A stretch of DNA of 50,307 nt, taken from contig NZ_CAKLBU010000029.1 in assembly GCF_920984735.1 (NCBI RefSeq), forward strand, positions 1 to 50,307, given 5' to 3'. Of this stretch, positions 15,986 to 24,878 are shown piece after piece. Position 1 is the first letter of the stretch. Each line of letters starts with the position of its first letter. This DNA is from Pedobacter sp. Leaf250 (GTDB lineage: Bacteria > Bacteroidota > Bacteroidia > Sphingobacteriales > Sphingobacteriaceae). Under the pieces are notes generated by a model. It was given only the letters and a program-made list of their open reading frames with translations. It ran no database searches and was not told the origin of the DNA. The position numbers were made by a program, and so were the translations under genes.

Positions 15986-17296
15986 TTAATCTATCAGTTT
16001 TCTTCCTATGCTATTGTAATAATAGCCAAGATCGATCATTTTTTGTAAATCATACAAATTACGACCATCAAAAACCACTTTATTTTTTAATGCTAATTCC
16101 ATCTTATCAAAATCCGGGTTTCTAAAAACCGACCATTCTGTAGCTATTAGCAGTGCATCAGCATTTTCCAAAGCTTGGTATTGGTTTTTGGCATAGCTAA
16201 CTTTATCGCCAATAATATTTTTAACATTGTCCATCGCTTCGGGATCGAAAACAGTAACTGTAGCACCGTTCTCAACCAAGGCATCAATTATATATAATGC
16301 TGGTGCTTCACGAATATCGTCAGTTTCTGGTTTAAAGGCCAGGCCCCAAAGTGCAAAATGTTTGCCCTTAATATCGTTTTTGTAATATTTTAAAACCTTA
16401 TCAACTAAAATGGTTTTCTGGCGCTCATTTACTTCCATCACAGATTTTAAAATCTGGAAATCATAGGCGTAATCATCAGATGACCGAACTAAAGCCTGAA
16501 CATCTTTAGGAAAACACGAACCACCATAACCTACACCAGGAAACAAAAAGCGCTTGCCGATACGGTCATCAGAACCAATGCCCTTTCTCACCGCATCAAC
16601 ATCGGCACCAACCAACTCACAAAGATTGGCGATTTCGTTCATGAACGTGATTTTGGTTGCCAGAAAGGAATTTGCAGCATATTTCGTCAGTTCAGAAGAA
16701 CGCTCATCCATAAATAGAATTGGGTTTCCCTGGCGAACATAGGGTCCGTAAAGTTCGGACATTAATTTTTTGGCTTTCTCGCTTTTTGTACCCAAAACCA
16801 CACGATCGGGCTTCATGAAATCATCAACGGCAACACCCTCTCTTAAAAACTCTGGGTTTGATACAACATCAACTTCAATGTTGGTATTTGCGGTAAAAAC
16901 AGCTTTAACTTTATCTGCCGTTCCAACTGGCACTGTAGATTTGTTCACAATCACTTTGTATTCAGTGATAAGTTTGGAAATATCTTTTGCAGCACCTAAA
17001 ATGTATGATAAATCGGCAGCTCCATCTCCACCTGGAGGCGTTGGTAAAGCCATAAAAATGATTTGCGCATCTTTAATCGCATCAGCCAAATTGGTGGTAA
17101 ACGTTAATCTGCCCTGCTCTATATTTCTGTGAAACAATATATCTAATCCTGGTTCATAAATTGGCACCTCACCATTCTGCATTTTTTGCACTTTACGCTC
17201 ATCAATGTCAACGCATATTACATCGTTTCCTGTTTCTGCTAAACATGTTCCGGTAACCAAACCTACATATCCGGTACCAATAACGGCTATCTTCAT
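15986..17296 (-). CDS. ugd: UDP-glucose 6-dehydrogenase
   Basis: A 436-residue UDP-glucose/GDP-mannose dehydrogenase. The N-terminal NAD domain has GTGYVGLVTGTCLAE (8-22), the central domain contains SNPEFLREG, the catalytic cysteine is C261 in GGSCFPKD, and the C-terminal UDP-binding domain contains ALWGLAFKPETDDIREAP. It oxidises UDP-glucose twice to UDP-glucuronate. It is first in the leftward run ugd, UDP-xylose synthase, galE, hypothetical, PHP phosphatase. A TATCTTCG sequence, one base off the TAnnTTTG element, lies upstream on the minus strand near 17339. Confidence 0.96.
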   Translation of the reverse strand: MKIAVIGTGYVGLVTGTCLAETGNDVICVDIDERKVQKMQNGEVPIYEPGLDILFHRNIEQGRLTFTTNLADAIKDAQIIFMALPTPPGGDGAADLSYILGAAKDISKLITEYKVIVNKSTVPVGTADKVKAVFTANTNIEVDVVSNPEFLREGVAVDDFMKPDRVVLGTKSEKAKKLMSELYGPYVRQGNPILFMDERSSELTKYAANSFLATKITFMNEIANLCELVGADVDAVRKGIGSDDRIGKRFLFPGVGYGGSCFPKDVQALVRSSDDYAYDFQILKSVMEVNERQKTILVDKVLKYYKNDIKGKHFALWGLAFKPETDDIREAPALYIIDALVENGATVTVFDPEAMDNVKNIIGDKVSYAKNQYQALENADALLIATEWSVFRNPDFDKMELALKNKVVFDGRNLYDLQKMIDLGYYYNSIGRKLID

Positions 17297-17358
17297 ATAT
17301 TTTTAACTTTTTAAATATATTCGTTTTATCTTGGGCACGAAGATAGGAATTTACAACA

Positions 17359-18585
17359 ATGCTTTTGCTTTACATATTAGGAATTAGGGTTTACAATTTA
17401 ATTATTTTGATTTTTTCGCTGTTTAATAGCAAAGCGAAATTATTTGTTAATGGCCGGAAAAACCTTTTTAACCGCATGGAGCAGACCATCGATTCACAGC
17501 AAAAACACGTCTGGTTTCACTTTGCATCGCTGGGCGAATTTGAACAAGGCAGACCAGTCCTGGAGAAATTAAAAGCGCTTCATCCTTCAAAAAAAATCGT
17601 GGTTACTTTCTTTTCTCCTTCGGGATATGAAATCAGAAAAAATTATGCTTTGGCAGATGTTTTCTATCTTCCTATTGATACGTTGAGCAATGCAAAGCGA
17701 TTTATCGACCTCATCAACCCCGAAATGGCCATTTTTACAAAATATGAATTCTGGCATTTCTACTTCAAGGAATTGAAAAGTCGCGATATTCCATTATATA
17801 TAATTTCAGGTATTTTTAGACCGAGCCAGGCTTTTTTTAAATGGTATGGTAGTTTTTACAGGAATATTCTAAAATCAGTTACGTACTTTTTTGTACAAAA
17901 TGAGGAAAGCAAAGCTTTACTGAATTCGATTAATTTGACAAATGCTACAATTAGCGGCGACACCAGATTTGATCGTGTTTACGAAAATGCACAAAAGCCA
18001 AAACAGTTATTGGACATTGAGCAATTTTTAGGCGATTCGCCAACTTTGGTTTGTGGAAGTACCTGGCCTGAAGATGAGAAATTACTTTCTAATTTACCAG
18101 AGCAATATCCTAATTGGAAATTTATAATTGTCCCACATGAGATTCATGAAAGCCATATAGAAAGTATCGAAAAACAGTTCTCAACTGGCAGTTTACGATT
18201 TTCTATGTTGGATTCACAAACGCAATCTGCCACATACCAAACGCTTATCATTGATAATATTGGTATGCTGTCTTCTTTGTATCAATATGGCAAGGTTGCT
18301 TACATTGGTGGAGGATTTGGTGCCGGAATACACAATACTTTAGAAGCTGCAGCTTTTGGTTTACCTGTAATTTTTGGTGTGAAATATGATAAATTCCAGG
18401 AAGCAAAAGACTTGATTGCCATTGGTGCTGCGAAATGCATTTCTAATACTATCGAATTACTTGCTGCTTTTGAAGATTTCTCTACAAACGAAAATGCATC
18501 AATCAGAGCTAAAAAATATGTGGAGGAGAAAAAGGGAGCAACAGATCAGATTCTTTCTATGATTACAAAACCAACCCAGCCTTAA
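17359..18585 (+). CDS. waaA: 3-deoxy-D-manno-octulosonic acid transferase
   Basis: A 408-residue GT30 glycosyltransferase, close to the family's usual ~420. It has an N-terminal membrane helix (about 1-22), the N-domain signature WFHFASLGEFEQGRP (about 52-66), and C-domain motifs CGSTWPEDE and GGGFGAGIHNTLEAAAFGLP that bind CMP-Kdo. It transfers Kdo to lipid A precursor at the inner membrane. Divergent from ugd with 62 bases between. Its last 23 bases overlap the end of the convergent gluconokinase gene. Confidence 0.94.
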   Translation: MLLLYILGIRVYNLIILIFSLFNSKAKLFVNGRKNLFNRMEQTIDSQQKHVWFHFASLGEFEQGRPVLEKLKALHPSKKIVVTFFSPSGYEIRKNYALADVFYLPIDTLSNAKRFIDLINPEMAIFTKYEFWHFYFKELKSRDIPLYIISGIFRPSQAFFKWYGSFYRNILKSVTYFFVQNEESKALLNSINLTNATISGDTRFDRVYENAQKPKQLLDIEQFLGDSPTLVCGSTWPEDEKLLSNLPEQYPNWKFIIVPHEIHESHIESIEKQFSTGSLRFSMLDSQTQSATYQTLIIDNIGMLSSLYQYGKVAYIGGGFGAGIHNTLEAAAFGLPVIFGVKYDKFQEAKDLIAIGAAKCISNTIELLAAFEDFSTNENASIRAKKYVEEKKGATDQILSMITKPTQP

Positions 18586-19069
18586 CCACATCTTCTACTA
18601 TTGCAGAAATTTCCTGATCTATAGAAACTTCAAAAATGTCTTGTTCGTCTTCTTGAGGTTCTTCCAGCGTATTGAATTGACTTTCTAACAAACTAGATGG
18701 CATGTATTGATGCGATCTTTTCGAAATTCTATTGAATATCAAATCGTAGCTTCCCTTCAGGTAAATAAATTTCATCGAGGGGTTATCTTTCCTAAGTAGA
18801 TCACGATATTTTCTTTTCAAGGCAGAACAAGCAATAATGCAAGTTGTTCCATGCGCTGCGTGATCGTGCCCTACTTTGGCAATTAAATTTAGCCAATCAA
18901 AACGATCTTCATCAGTAAGTGGAATACCAGCAGCCATTTTATCTACGTTTCGCTGTGAATGTAGGTTATCACCATCAATAAATTCAGCATTTAATTTTGG
19001 CGCAAGTGCTTTTCCAATAACGGTTTTACCACTTCCAGAAACGCCCATTAAAATGATAAAACTTCCCAT
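18563..19069 (-). CDS. gntK: Gluconokinase
   Basis: A 168-residue GntK-type kinase with a P-loop at GVSGSGKTVIG (9-19). The family segments are DGDNLHSQRNVDKMAAGIPL (gluconate/phosphate site) and DEDRFDWL, then ACSALKRKYRD, then the lid region with SQFNTLEEP. It phosphorylates gluconate to 6-phosphogluconate. No gluconate permease or regulator is adjacent. The 3' end overlaps the convergent waaA gene by 23 bases, so the two transcripts are antisense there. Confidence 0.93.
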   Translation of the reverse strand: MGSFIILMGVSGSGKTVIGKALAPKLNAEFIDGDNLHSQRNVDKMAAGIPLTDEDRFDWLNLIAKVGHDHAAHGTTCIIACSALKRKYRDLLRKDNPSMKFIYLKGSYDLIFNRISKRSHQYMPSSLLESQFNTLEEPQEDEQDIFEVSIDQEISAIVEDVVKAGLVL

Positions 19070-19078
19070 ATCTACATG

Positions 19079-20089
19079 CTAATTTACCATTCCAGCTAAT
19101 GCTTCGATAAACACCGGACTATCGTTTAAACTCTCTACCAATTGAACATGTTCGCCACCCAATGTTTTAAACTCTTCATGATATTCTACTGTAATTTCGT
19201 AAAGTGTTTCTAAACAATCGGCTACAAAAGCAGGACTAAAAACCAGCAAACGTTTTTTTCCTTCGGCTGCTAATTTTTTTAAAACATCTGTAGTGTAAGG
19301 CTGTACCCACGGTTCTTTACCTAAACGCGATTGAAAACAAACGGTGTAATTATCTTTTGGAAGATTTAACTCGTTAGCAATTAATCTAGCTGTATCGTGT
19401 CCCTGAGCAGAATAACAATATTTATTTGTGTCGTTTAGTGTTTGACAACAATCAGTAGTTTTTAAGCAATAACTTCCTGTATGATCACATTTTAATAACT
19501 GGCGTTCAGGCAATCCATGGAAACTGAACAATACATGGTCATAGCTTTCTACATCATGTTTGCGGGCATTTTCAGCAAATACTTTGATCATTAATTCATT
19601 ATCGTGAAACGAATTAACAAAAGATATTGGTGGTACCGTTTGCCACTTGCTTACCAATTCCATCACCAATTGCATTACCGAACCAGAACTTGCTGATGCA
19701 TATTGAGGAAACATTGGAATTACCTGAATGCTTTCTACCAAACCCGCTTTTAAGTTTGCCAGAGCCGATGCAACTGATGGGCTTTGATAACGCATGGCCA
19801 ATTCAACATGGTAATCATCGCCTAGTCTTTCTTGCAGCATTTTAGCTTGCAAACGACTATAGTATAACAATGGAGAACCATTCTCATTCCATATTTCTTT
19901 ATATAATTTAGCGGTTTTCGGGCTTCGGAAAGGAACGATAATTCCCTTTACTAATAAGGTTCGGTTAAACTTAGGTATATCAATTACCCTTTCATCCATT
20001 AAAAATTGATCTAAATATTTTTTAACGTCTGGAGTTTGCGGACTATCGGGTGTTCCTAAATTAACCAGTAAAATTCCCTTCTTGCTCAT
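19079..20089 (-). CDS. hemH: Ferrochelatase
   Basis: A 336-residue ferrochelatase starting MSKKGILLVNLGTPDSPQTP. The catalytic-histidine motif is LFSFHGLPER near the middle, followed by a cysteine-bearing insert (CDHTGSYCLKTTDCCQ). The second signature is CFQSRLGKEPWVQPYT, and SPAFVADCLETLYEI contributes the acidic metal-path residues. It inserts Fe2+ into the porphyrin at the last or penultimate step of heme synthesis. Whether the substrate is protoporphyrin or coproporphyrin cannot be told here. It lies nine bases upstream of gntK on the same strand. Confidence 0.95.
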   Translation of the reverse strand: MSKKGILLVNLGTPDSPQTPDVKKYLDQFLMDERVIDIPKFNRTLLVKGIIVPFRSPKTAKLYKEIWNENGSPLLYYSRLQAKMLQERLGDDYHVELAMRYQSPSVASALANLKAGLVESIQVIPMFPQYASASSGSVMQLVMELVSKWQTVPPISFVNSFHDNELMIKVFAENARKHDVESYDHVLFSFHGLPERQLLKCDHTGSYCLKTTDCCQTLNDTNKYCYSAQGHDTARLIANELNLPKDNYTVCFQSRLGKEPWVQPYTTDVLKKLAAEGKKRLLVFSPAFVADCLETLYEITVEYHEEFKTLGGEHVQLVESLNDSPVFIEALAGMVN

Positions 20090-20180
20090 GTACTATTAAG
20101 AATATGTTTTGTGGCGCAAATATCGCCTTTTTAGTATCAAGTATTAAGTATTTACTATCAAGATTTGGTAAAAAGCGATT

Positions 20181-20852
20181 TTATTTCGTTTTATACAATT
20201 GCCACCAAGGCATACCAGGTTTTTGGTGATGCTCTAAATGATATCCAAAAAAATAACAGGTAATAAAAGCTACAAAATGGTTTTTATTTAAGGTTGATGC
20301 ATGATATTCGTTATCGTGTTCGCCTTTGTGTGGCAAGTACGTTCCAAAATAAAACAATTGAAAAGTACTGAGCAGAGATGGCAAAACCCAAAAAAACAGG
20401 AGATTTTGTTCATTAACCCAAATATTAAGTACGTTATAAGCAATAGCCATAATTACCAACTGTATGATGGTAACATAATTCATCATAAAACGTAAATACC
20501 ATTTCCAAAAGCCATGCGGTGCAAAATCAGGATCTGCATCAGTATGCACATGGCTATGATGCTTGTGGTGCTTACTATATAATCGGTTATAAAAAAAACC
20601 GGCATAGAGGAAAACAGATAGATAGCCGAAAAAATTATTAATGGTTCTGTTAGATGAAATGGTACCATGCATGGCATCATGAGCCGTGATGAACAAACCT
20701 GTGTAAAGATGCATTTGTACAAACACCATGAGGTAAACTAATGGATTACTCCACTCAAAATTCCATCTCAATAAAAAAAAAAGGGAGATGAACCAGCAAG
20801 TGATTACAGCTAATGCAACTAAAACTCCAGAATATGGGTTGACATTTTTCAA
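20181..20852 (-). CDS. crtW: Beta-carotene ketolase, CrtW type (fatty acid desaturase superfamily)
   Basis: A 223-residue integral membrane di-iron enzyme. Histidine boxes are H58-H62 (HDAMH), H95/H96/H98/H99 followed by H101 and H103 (HHKHHSHVH), H175/H179 (HKGEH) and H205/H208/H209 (HLEHH). About four membrane helices surround them. The short length, FITAHDAMHG and the C-terminal LEHHQKPGMPWWQL fit CrtW ketolases rather than acyl desaturases. It would add a 4-keto group to a beta-ionone ring. It is last in the leftward carotenoid cluster, 70 bases after ispH. A related desaturase activity cannot be fully excluded. Confidence 0.85.
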   Translation of the reverse strand: MKNVNPYSGVLVALAVITCWFISLFFLLRWNFEWSNPLVYLMVFVQMHLYTGLFITAHDAMHGTISSNRTINNFFGYLSVFLYAGFFYNRLYSKHHKHHSHVHTDADPDFAPHGFWKWYLRFMMNYVTIIQLVIMAIAYNVLNIWVNEQNLLFFWVLPSLLSTFQLFYFGTYLPHKGEHDNEYHASTLNKNHFVAFITCYFFGYHLEHHQKPGMPWWQLYKTK

Positions 20853-20922
20853 TTTACTATTAATCTGTTATGAGGTATTCGATTAAACAGCCTGAAACGA
20901 AAATTGATTTAGAAAGTTGCGA

Positions 20923-21771
20923 TTAATATCGTTCTAGTTCTGCTTTTACTTTTTCCATTAACCACATCGGTGTTGATGTTGCACCACAGATGCCAACTTT
21001 ATCATTTGGAGCGAACCAATTTTGATCCAGTTCTTCAACATTGGAAATAAAATAACTGTTATCGTTATATTTTTTGCAAACATCGTAAAGCACTTTCCCG
21101 TTTGAAGATTTTTTACCCGATACGAATACAATTTTATCGTAATGGTTTACAAAATTTTCCAATTCTTCGTAACGATTAGAAACTTGTCTGCAAATGGTAT
21201 CGTTCGCTTTAACATCATAACCTCGGCTCAATAACTCATCTTTAATATGATAAAATTTATCGGTGCTTTTTGTGGTTTGACTATATAAAGTGAATTTAGA
21301 AGGCAATTCAATATGATCAAGCTCAGCTAAATCCTGAAAAACAATTGCCTTTCCATCGGTTTGCCCTTGTAAGCCAATTACTTCGGCATGGCCATGTTTC
21401 CCGAAAATTAAAACCTGTTCTTCATCATCATGAGAATTTTTAATCCGGTTTTGAAGTTTTAATACCACCGGACAAGATGCATCAATAAGGGTTAGGTTAT
21501 TTTCTAAAGCCAATTGATAAGTAGATGGTGCTTCGCCATGCGCTCTGATTAACACTTTTTCGTTTTTCAGATCTTTCAAAAAATCATGATCGATGATTTT
21601 TAAACCGCGGTTGGTTAATCTCTCAACTTCCTCATCATTGTGAACAATATCGCCAAGACAATATAAATATCCTTCGCTATCTAAAATATCTTCTGCCATT
21701 TCGATAGCATAAACTACGCCGAAGCAAAAGCCTGAAGATTTATCGATGTTGACTTGTAAGTTAAAACCCAT
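20923..21771 (-). CDS. ispH: 4-hydroxy-3-methylbut-2-enyl diphosphate reductase
   Basis: A 282-residue IspH with the three cluster cysteines C16 (SSGFCFGV), C100 (DASCPVV) and C194 (DTICRQVSNR), plus the active-site histidines around H44, H78 and H126. It reduces HMBPP to IPP and DMAPP, the last step of the MEP pathway, using a 4Fe-4S cluster. It lies 12 bases downstream of cruF in the carotenoid cluster, so isoprenoid supply and pigment tailoring are linked. A TAATTTTG element at 21779-21786 could give it an extra promoter. Confidence 0.96.
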   Translation of the reverse strand: MGFNLQVNIDKSSGFCFGVVYAIEMAEDILDSEGYLYCLGDIVHNDEEVERLTNRGLKIIDHDFLKDLKNEKVLIRAHGEAPSTYQLALENNLTLIDASCPVVLKLQNRIKNSHDDEEQVLIFGKHGHAEVIGLQGQTDGKAIVFQDLAELDHIELPSKFTLYSQTTKSTDKFYHIKDELLSRGYDVKANDTICRQVSNRYEELENFVNHYDKIVFVSGKKSSNGKVLYDVCKKYNDNSYFISNVEELDQNWFAPNDKVGICGATSTPMWLMEKVKAELERY

Positions 21772-21778
21772 TGCAGTG

Positions 21779-21786
21779 CAAAATTA
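21779..21786 (-). promoter_or_regulatory. Possible internal -7 element before ispH
   Basis: The minus strand reads TAATTTTG, an exact TAnnTTTG match that ends 7 bases before the ispH ATG and overlaps the end of the upstream gene. No -33 element is visible, so it is only a candidate for an internal, near-leaderless promoter. Confidence 0.3.
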
Positions 21787-22458
21787 AGCAAAAATATTTG
21801 TTCCGGTTGTCATGTACAAGACAACAAAAAAGATAAGTTGTGAAGTAAACATCGTAATGCCAATATACTTCTGTTGTTTTAAGCCCAATGCATAATAAAA
21901 CTTTAGCAATATAACCGAAACAATAAACCATGCTACAAAATTTTGGCCAGGTATTTCATGCCAATCCCATTGCCAGTAATCAAATTTCATGGCCACTGGC
22001 TCTAAAAAATAATCGAAAATAATTAACACAACTGCTCCAATTAACGATGCCAAAATGCTGTTTCTGATTTTAAAGCTCTTCATCATTTGGCCAACACTAA
22101 ATATAAGGATTACCCAATTTACGCCCATTAAAAGTGGAACAGCCGCAATTTTATAACCTAAAGTATCGCCATAATAATAGCTGCCAAATATTTTCCCGGT
22201 ATGAACGCCTAAAACCTCTACCAGATAGCCACAAAGAAAAACCCCAGAAACAAATAGCAATAAGCGCTTAATGTTTGCATTGTAAGAGAAAATAATCACA
22301 GCAAACATTAACAATAAATGAAAAGGAACCATCTTCATAAAATATGGCTGTGCTACCGGAATTAAAAAACCAACCAGACCTACCAAATGAAAAATGATGA
22401 TTACAGCAACTGCAATTTTCTTAATTTTTAAATCGCTTTGATCGATCTGCCCTTCCAT
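21784..22458 (-). CDS. cruF: Carotenoid 1',2'-hydratase, CruF type
   Basis: A 224-residue protein with about seven hydrophobic helices. Conserved CruF segments are EVLGVHTGKIFGSYYYGDTL in the middle, PLLMGVNWVILIF, FDYFLEPVAMKFDYWQW and IPGQNFVAWF. CruF adds water across the terminal 1',2' double bond of the psi end of an acyclic or monocyclic carotenoid, giving a tertiary 1'-hydroxyl. Its start overlaps the upstream glycosyltransferase stop by 31 bases, implying tight cotranscription. The product hydroxyl is the expected acceptor for that glycosyltransferase. Confidence 0.88.
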   Translation of the reverse strand: MEGQIDQSDLKIKKIAVAVIIIFHLVGLVGFLIPVAQPYFMKMVPFHLLLMFAVIIFSYNANIKRLLLFVSGVFLCGYLVEVLGVHTGKIFGSYYYGDTLGYKIAAVPLLMGVNWVILIFSVGQMMKSFKIRNSILASLIGAVVLIIFDYFLEPVAMKFDYWQWDWHEIPGQNFVAWFIVSVILLKFYYALGLKQQKYIGITMFTSQLIFFVVLYMTTGTNIFA

Positions 22459-23525
22459 GTACCTTTTTTAAATATGTGTTTTTGTATTGATATAAATGCA
22501 ATAATCAAGAAGAATAACATCTGTAAGGGATGTAAAACCAAATTAATCAAAACATTCTGCCCTGATAAATACGAGATCATCATTCGGCTTAAAACTATTA
22601 ATGTAATTGGTAATACAAGTAAACCGACATTAAAGTTTAAGATTAAAATTACTGGCCCAATAATTACCAAAAGCAGGTAAAATAGCAATATTAAAATGTT
22701 ATTACCAAAGCCTGCCAACAAGTTTTTACTAAAACCGTTTAAACTTTCTTCTAAGTTGTTGTACATCCTGCAATGAATCAGGTTATTGCCCAACAATGCC
22801 TCGGCAGCATATTCTTTCTGTTTCACTAATTTAATAATTTCTACATCTTCTACCACCTGATTTTTTACCTGTTCATGCCATTGGTTATCCCTATACTTTC
22901 TGGCGTTAAAAAACATGCACTGTCCGCTGGCTGCAGAAAAAGCAGGATTGGCAGAAAACTTAACCAATCGCAAGGGCAATAAATTTAACAGGATAAAATG
23001 CATTAAAGGAACGGTTAATTTCTCTCCGATGGTTTTCATCACCTGATTAGTAAAAACACTTAGCAAGGCCAGGTTCCCTTTTTCCATACGTGAGATTAAA
23101 CTGTTAATTAATCCTCTCTCAATAGATTCGTCGGCATCTATAAAAAGTAAATATTTTCCGGTGGCTAATGCTGCCAACTGATAGCAGGCATAATTTTTTC
23201 CCAACCAGCCTAGGGCTAGATCTTTCCCGCTAACAATTTTAAAATTTGAGTTCTTTTCGCAAAAAGTTTCAACCAATTGATAAGTATTATCACTGCTATC
23301 ATCATCAAGAACGATAACTTCATAATTTGAATAATCCTGAGCCTTTATTGATTCGAGTAAATAAATAATATTATCGGCTTCATTACGAGCTGGAATAAGG
23401 ATAGAAACCTCATCATGATAATGCTTTAATACACGAGGCAATTTGGGGTTGGAAAGAAAATTAAACACAGTTACCGAAAACCTGATCACCATGAAAATCA
23501 GTACGGCATAAATAAAAATTGTCAT
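22428..23525 (-). CDS. GT2 glycosyltransferase, probable carotenoid glycosyltransferase (CruC-like)
   Basis: A 365-residue family 2 glycosyltransferase. An N-terminal membrane helix (1-20) precedes the catalytic GT-A domain: SILIPARNEADNI, LDDDSSDNT, DADES as the metal-binding DxD equivalent, and NQVVEDVEI as the ED segment. Two to three helices follow at the C-terminus (about 270-350). The layout matches CruC-type enzymes that glycosylate hydroxy-carotenoids. Position directly before cruF and after an acyltransferase supports this. It shares four bases with the acyltransferase stop (ATGA-type overlap). Confidence 0.82.
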   Translation of the reverse strand: MTIFIYAVLIFMVIRFSVTVFNFLSNPKLPRVLKHYHDEVSILIPARNEADNIIYLLESIKAQDYSNYEVIVLDDDSSDNTYQLVETFCEKNSNFKIVSGKDLALGWLGKNYACYQLAALATGKYLLFIDADESIERGLINSLISRMEKGNLALLSVFTNQVMKTIGEKLTVPLMHFILLNLLPLRLVKFSANPAFSAASGQCMFFNARKYRDNQWHEQVKNQVVEDVEIIKLVKQKEYAAEALLGNNLIHCRMYNNLEESLNGFSKNLLAGFGNNILILLFYLLLVIIGPVILILNFNVGLLVLPITLIVLSRMMISYLSGQNVLINLVLHPLQMLFFLIIAFISIQKHIFKKGTWKGRSIKAI

Positions 23526-24160
23526 TCAGTAATTTGTGTTTGTTTAACAAGCGATTGATCGTAATGTTTATTGTATTCGCTTTTTAACAGCTGCAAACTT
23601 ACATATTCCTCATTTTCCCAATTTTGAAGATAGGTGTAGGCTGAAGGTTTTCTTTCTGAGAAATAATCGATGAAAATAGCTGCGAAAATAATGTTTAGTT
23701 TTTTCTGGCTGGAATTGATTACTTGCATTACTCCCTTTTCGAACTTAATATTCTTTTCATGATTGGAGTGCAATTTTCCCTGGGGAAAAATTAATACTAA
23801 ATTTTGAGGATCATCTAACAATTTACCAGCATAAGCTAAAGTCTCTAATACATCTTTACCTTTATTTTCAGGCGCAAATGCACCCAAATATTTTAAAAAG
23901 CCAACTTTGCGGTAATTTTCGGCATTAACCAAAACATGAAACTGCTTTTTGAAAACTTTTTTGTTGAGATAAAAGATTAAAAAACCATCCCACCAGCTAA
24001 AATGATTGCATAAAACTAAAATGGAAGCATCTGAATTGATGACCGCATCATCATGATTGAATTTTGAGAAATCTTTTTTGATGATGAATTGAATGTACCA
24101 AGAGAAAAAGTTATAAATGAAAGAATTTTTCTTGGGATAATACATGGCTGAAAGTTGCAA
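23522..24160 (-). CDS. Acyltransferase, probable carotenoid-glycoside acyltransferase (CruD-like)
   Basis: A 212-residue PlsC-type acyltransferase. The HX4D motif is H53-D58 in CNHFSWWDGF. The second motif is LIFPQGKLHSNH, an FPQG variant of the usual FPEG. No transmembrane helix is obvious, as expected for a peripheral enzyme. As first gene of the leftward cluster and in translational overlap with the glycosyltransferase, it probably esterifies the sugar of a carotenoid glycoside. A phospholipid lysophosphatidate acyltransferase role is the main alternative. Confidence 0.78.
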   Translation of the reverse strand: MQLSAMYYPKKNSFIYNFFSWYIQFIIKKDFSKFNHDDAVINSDASILVLCNHFSWWDGFLIFYLNKKVFKKQFHVLVNAENYRKVGFLKYLGAFAPENKGKDVLETLAYAGKLLDDPQNLVLIFPQGKLHSNHEKNIKFEKGVMQVINSSQKKLNIIFAAIFIDYFSERKPSAYTYLQNWENEEYVSLQLLKSEYNKHYDQSLVKQTQITE

Positions 24161-24243
24161 AAAAATGGGGTTAATTGCAAATTAATCGTACTAAACCGAA
24201 ATTGTCAAGATTTATCCTGCCTCATTCCATCCTACAACTTAAG

Positions 24244-24750
24244 CTAGCTCAAATAAACCCGATCTTCTTCTCCCTCCACATCCATCACAACATCTACATG
24301 TTCTTTTAGTATGGTTGCCAATTCAAGTCCAACAAAATCAGTAGCGATTGGAAAAATTTTATGACTTCTATCTACCAGAACGACTGTACGAATCTTTTTA
24401 TGTGGTGTATTCAGGAAAACACCTAAACCATAAGCTAAAGTTTTACCGCTGTTTAATACATCATCAACAATGATAACCACTTTATTTTTCCAATGGCTTT
24501 CGTCTAAATCTGTTTTGGCAACAAGCTTACTGCTTTCCTTTTGAAGATCGATGCGTAACAGGGTCAATTTAAAATCAGATATTTTTTTCAGCACCTTCTC
24601 CAAACGTACTGCCAATTTATATCCACGATCCCAAATTCCAGCCAATACAATTTCTTTTTCATTTAAATTATCTTCCAGAATTTGATAAGCAATACGATCT
24701 ATTTTCTGCTGAATTTGTTTCTTGTTAAGAATAAGAAGTTGCGATGCCAT
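24244..24750 (-). CDS. Phosphoribosyltransferase family protein
   Basis: A 168-residue type I phosphoribosyltransferase. The PRPP-binding motif is VVIIVDDVLNSGKTL (91-105, acidic pair D96/D97), the flexible-loop region is near 70-85, and GIWDRGYKLAVRL near 38-50 forms the pyrophosphate loop. It resembles PyrR-like or purine PRTases, but the base specificity is not clear. It starts about 90 bases upstream of the acyltransferase region on the same strand. A role in the carotenoid cluster is unlikely. Confidence 0.85.
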   Translation of the reverse strand: MASQLLILNKKQIQQKIDRIAYQILEDNLNEKEIVLAGIWDRGYKLAVRLEKVLKKISDFKLTLLRIDLQKESSKLVAKTDLDESHWKNKVVIIVDDVLNSGKTLAYGLGVFLNTPHKKIRTVVLVDRSHKIFPIATDFVGLELATILKEHVDVVMDVEGEEDRVYLS

Positions 24751-24878
24751 TGTATATAAAGGTTGAATACAAAAAGAACGATTTTAAGGGTGAAATTCAA
24801 ACTATTTGAAAAATAATTTCGATTGCTTGCAACGTTTCGGATTACAATGCGTCTAATCAATAACCAAAAACGAAAACC

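Noticed and set aside
20181..20852. Reading the crtW gene as an ordinary fatty acid desaturase.
   Set aside because: It is only 223 residues, its histidine boxes match CrtW, and it sits in a carotenoid cluster. The superfamily relation is kept in the entry.
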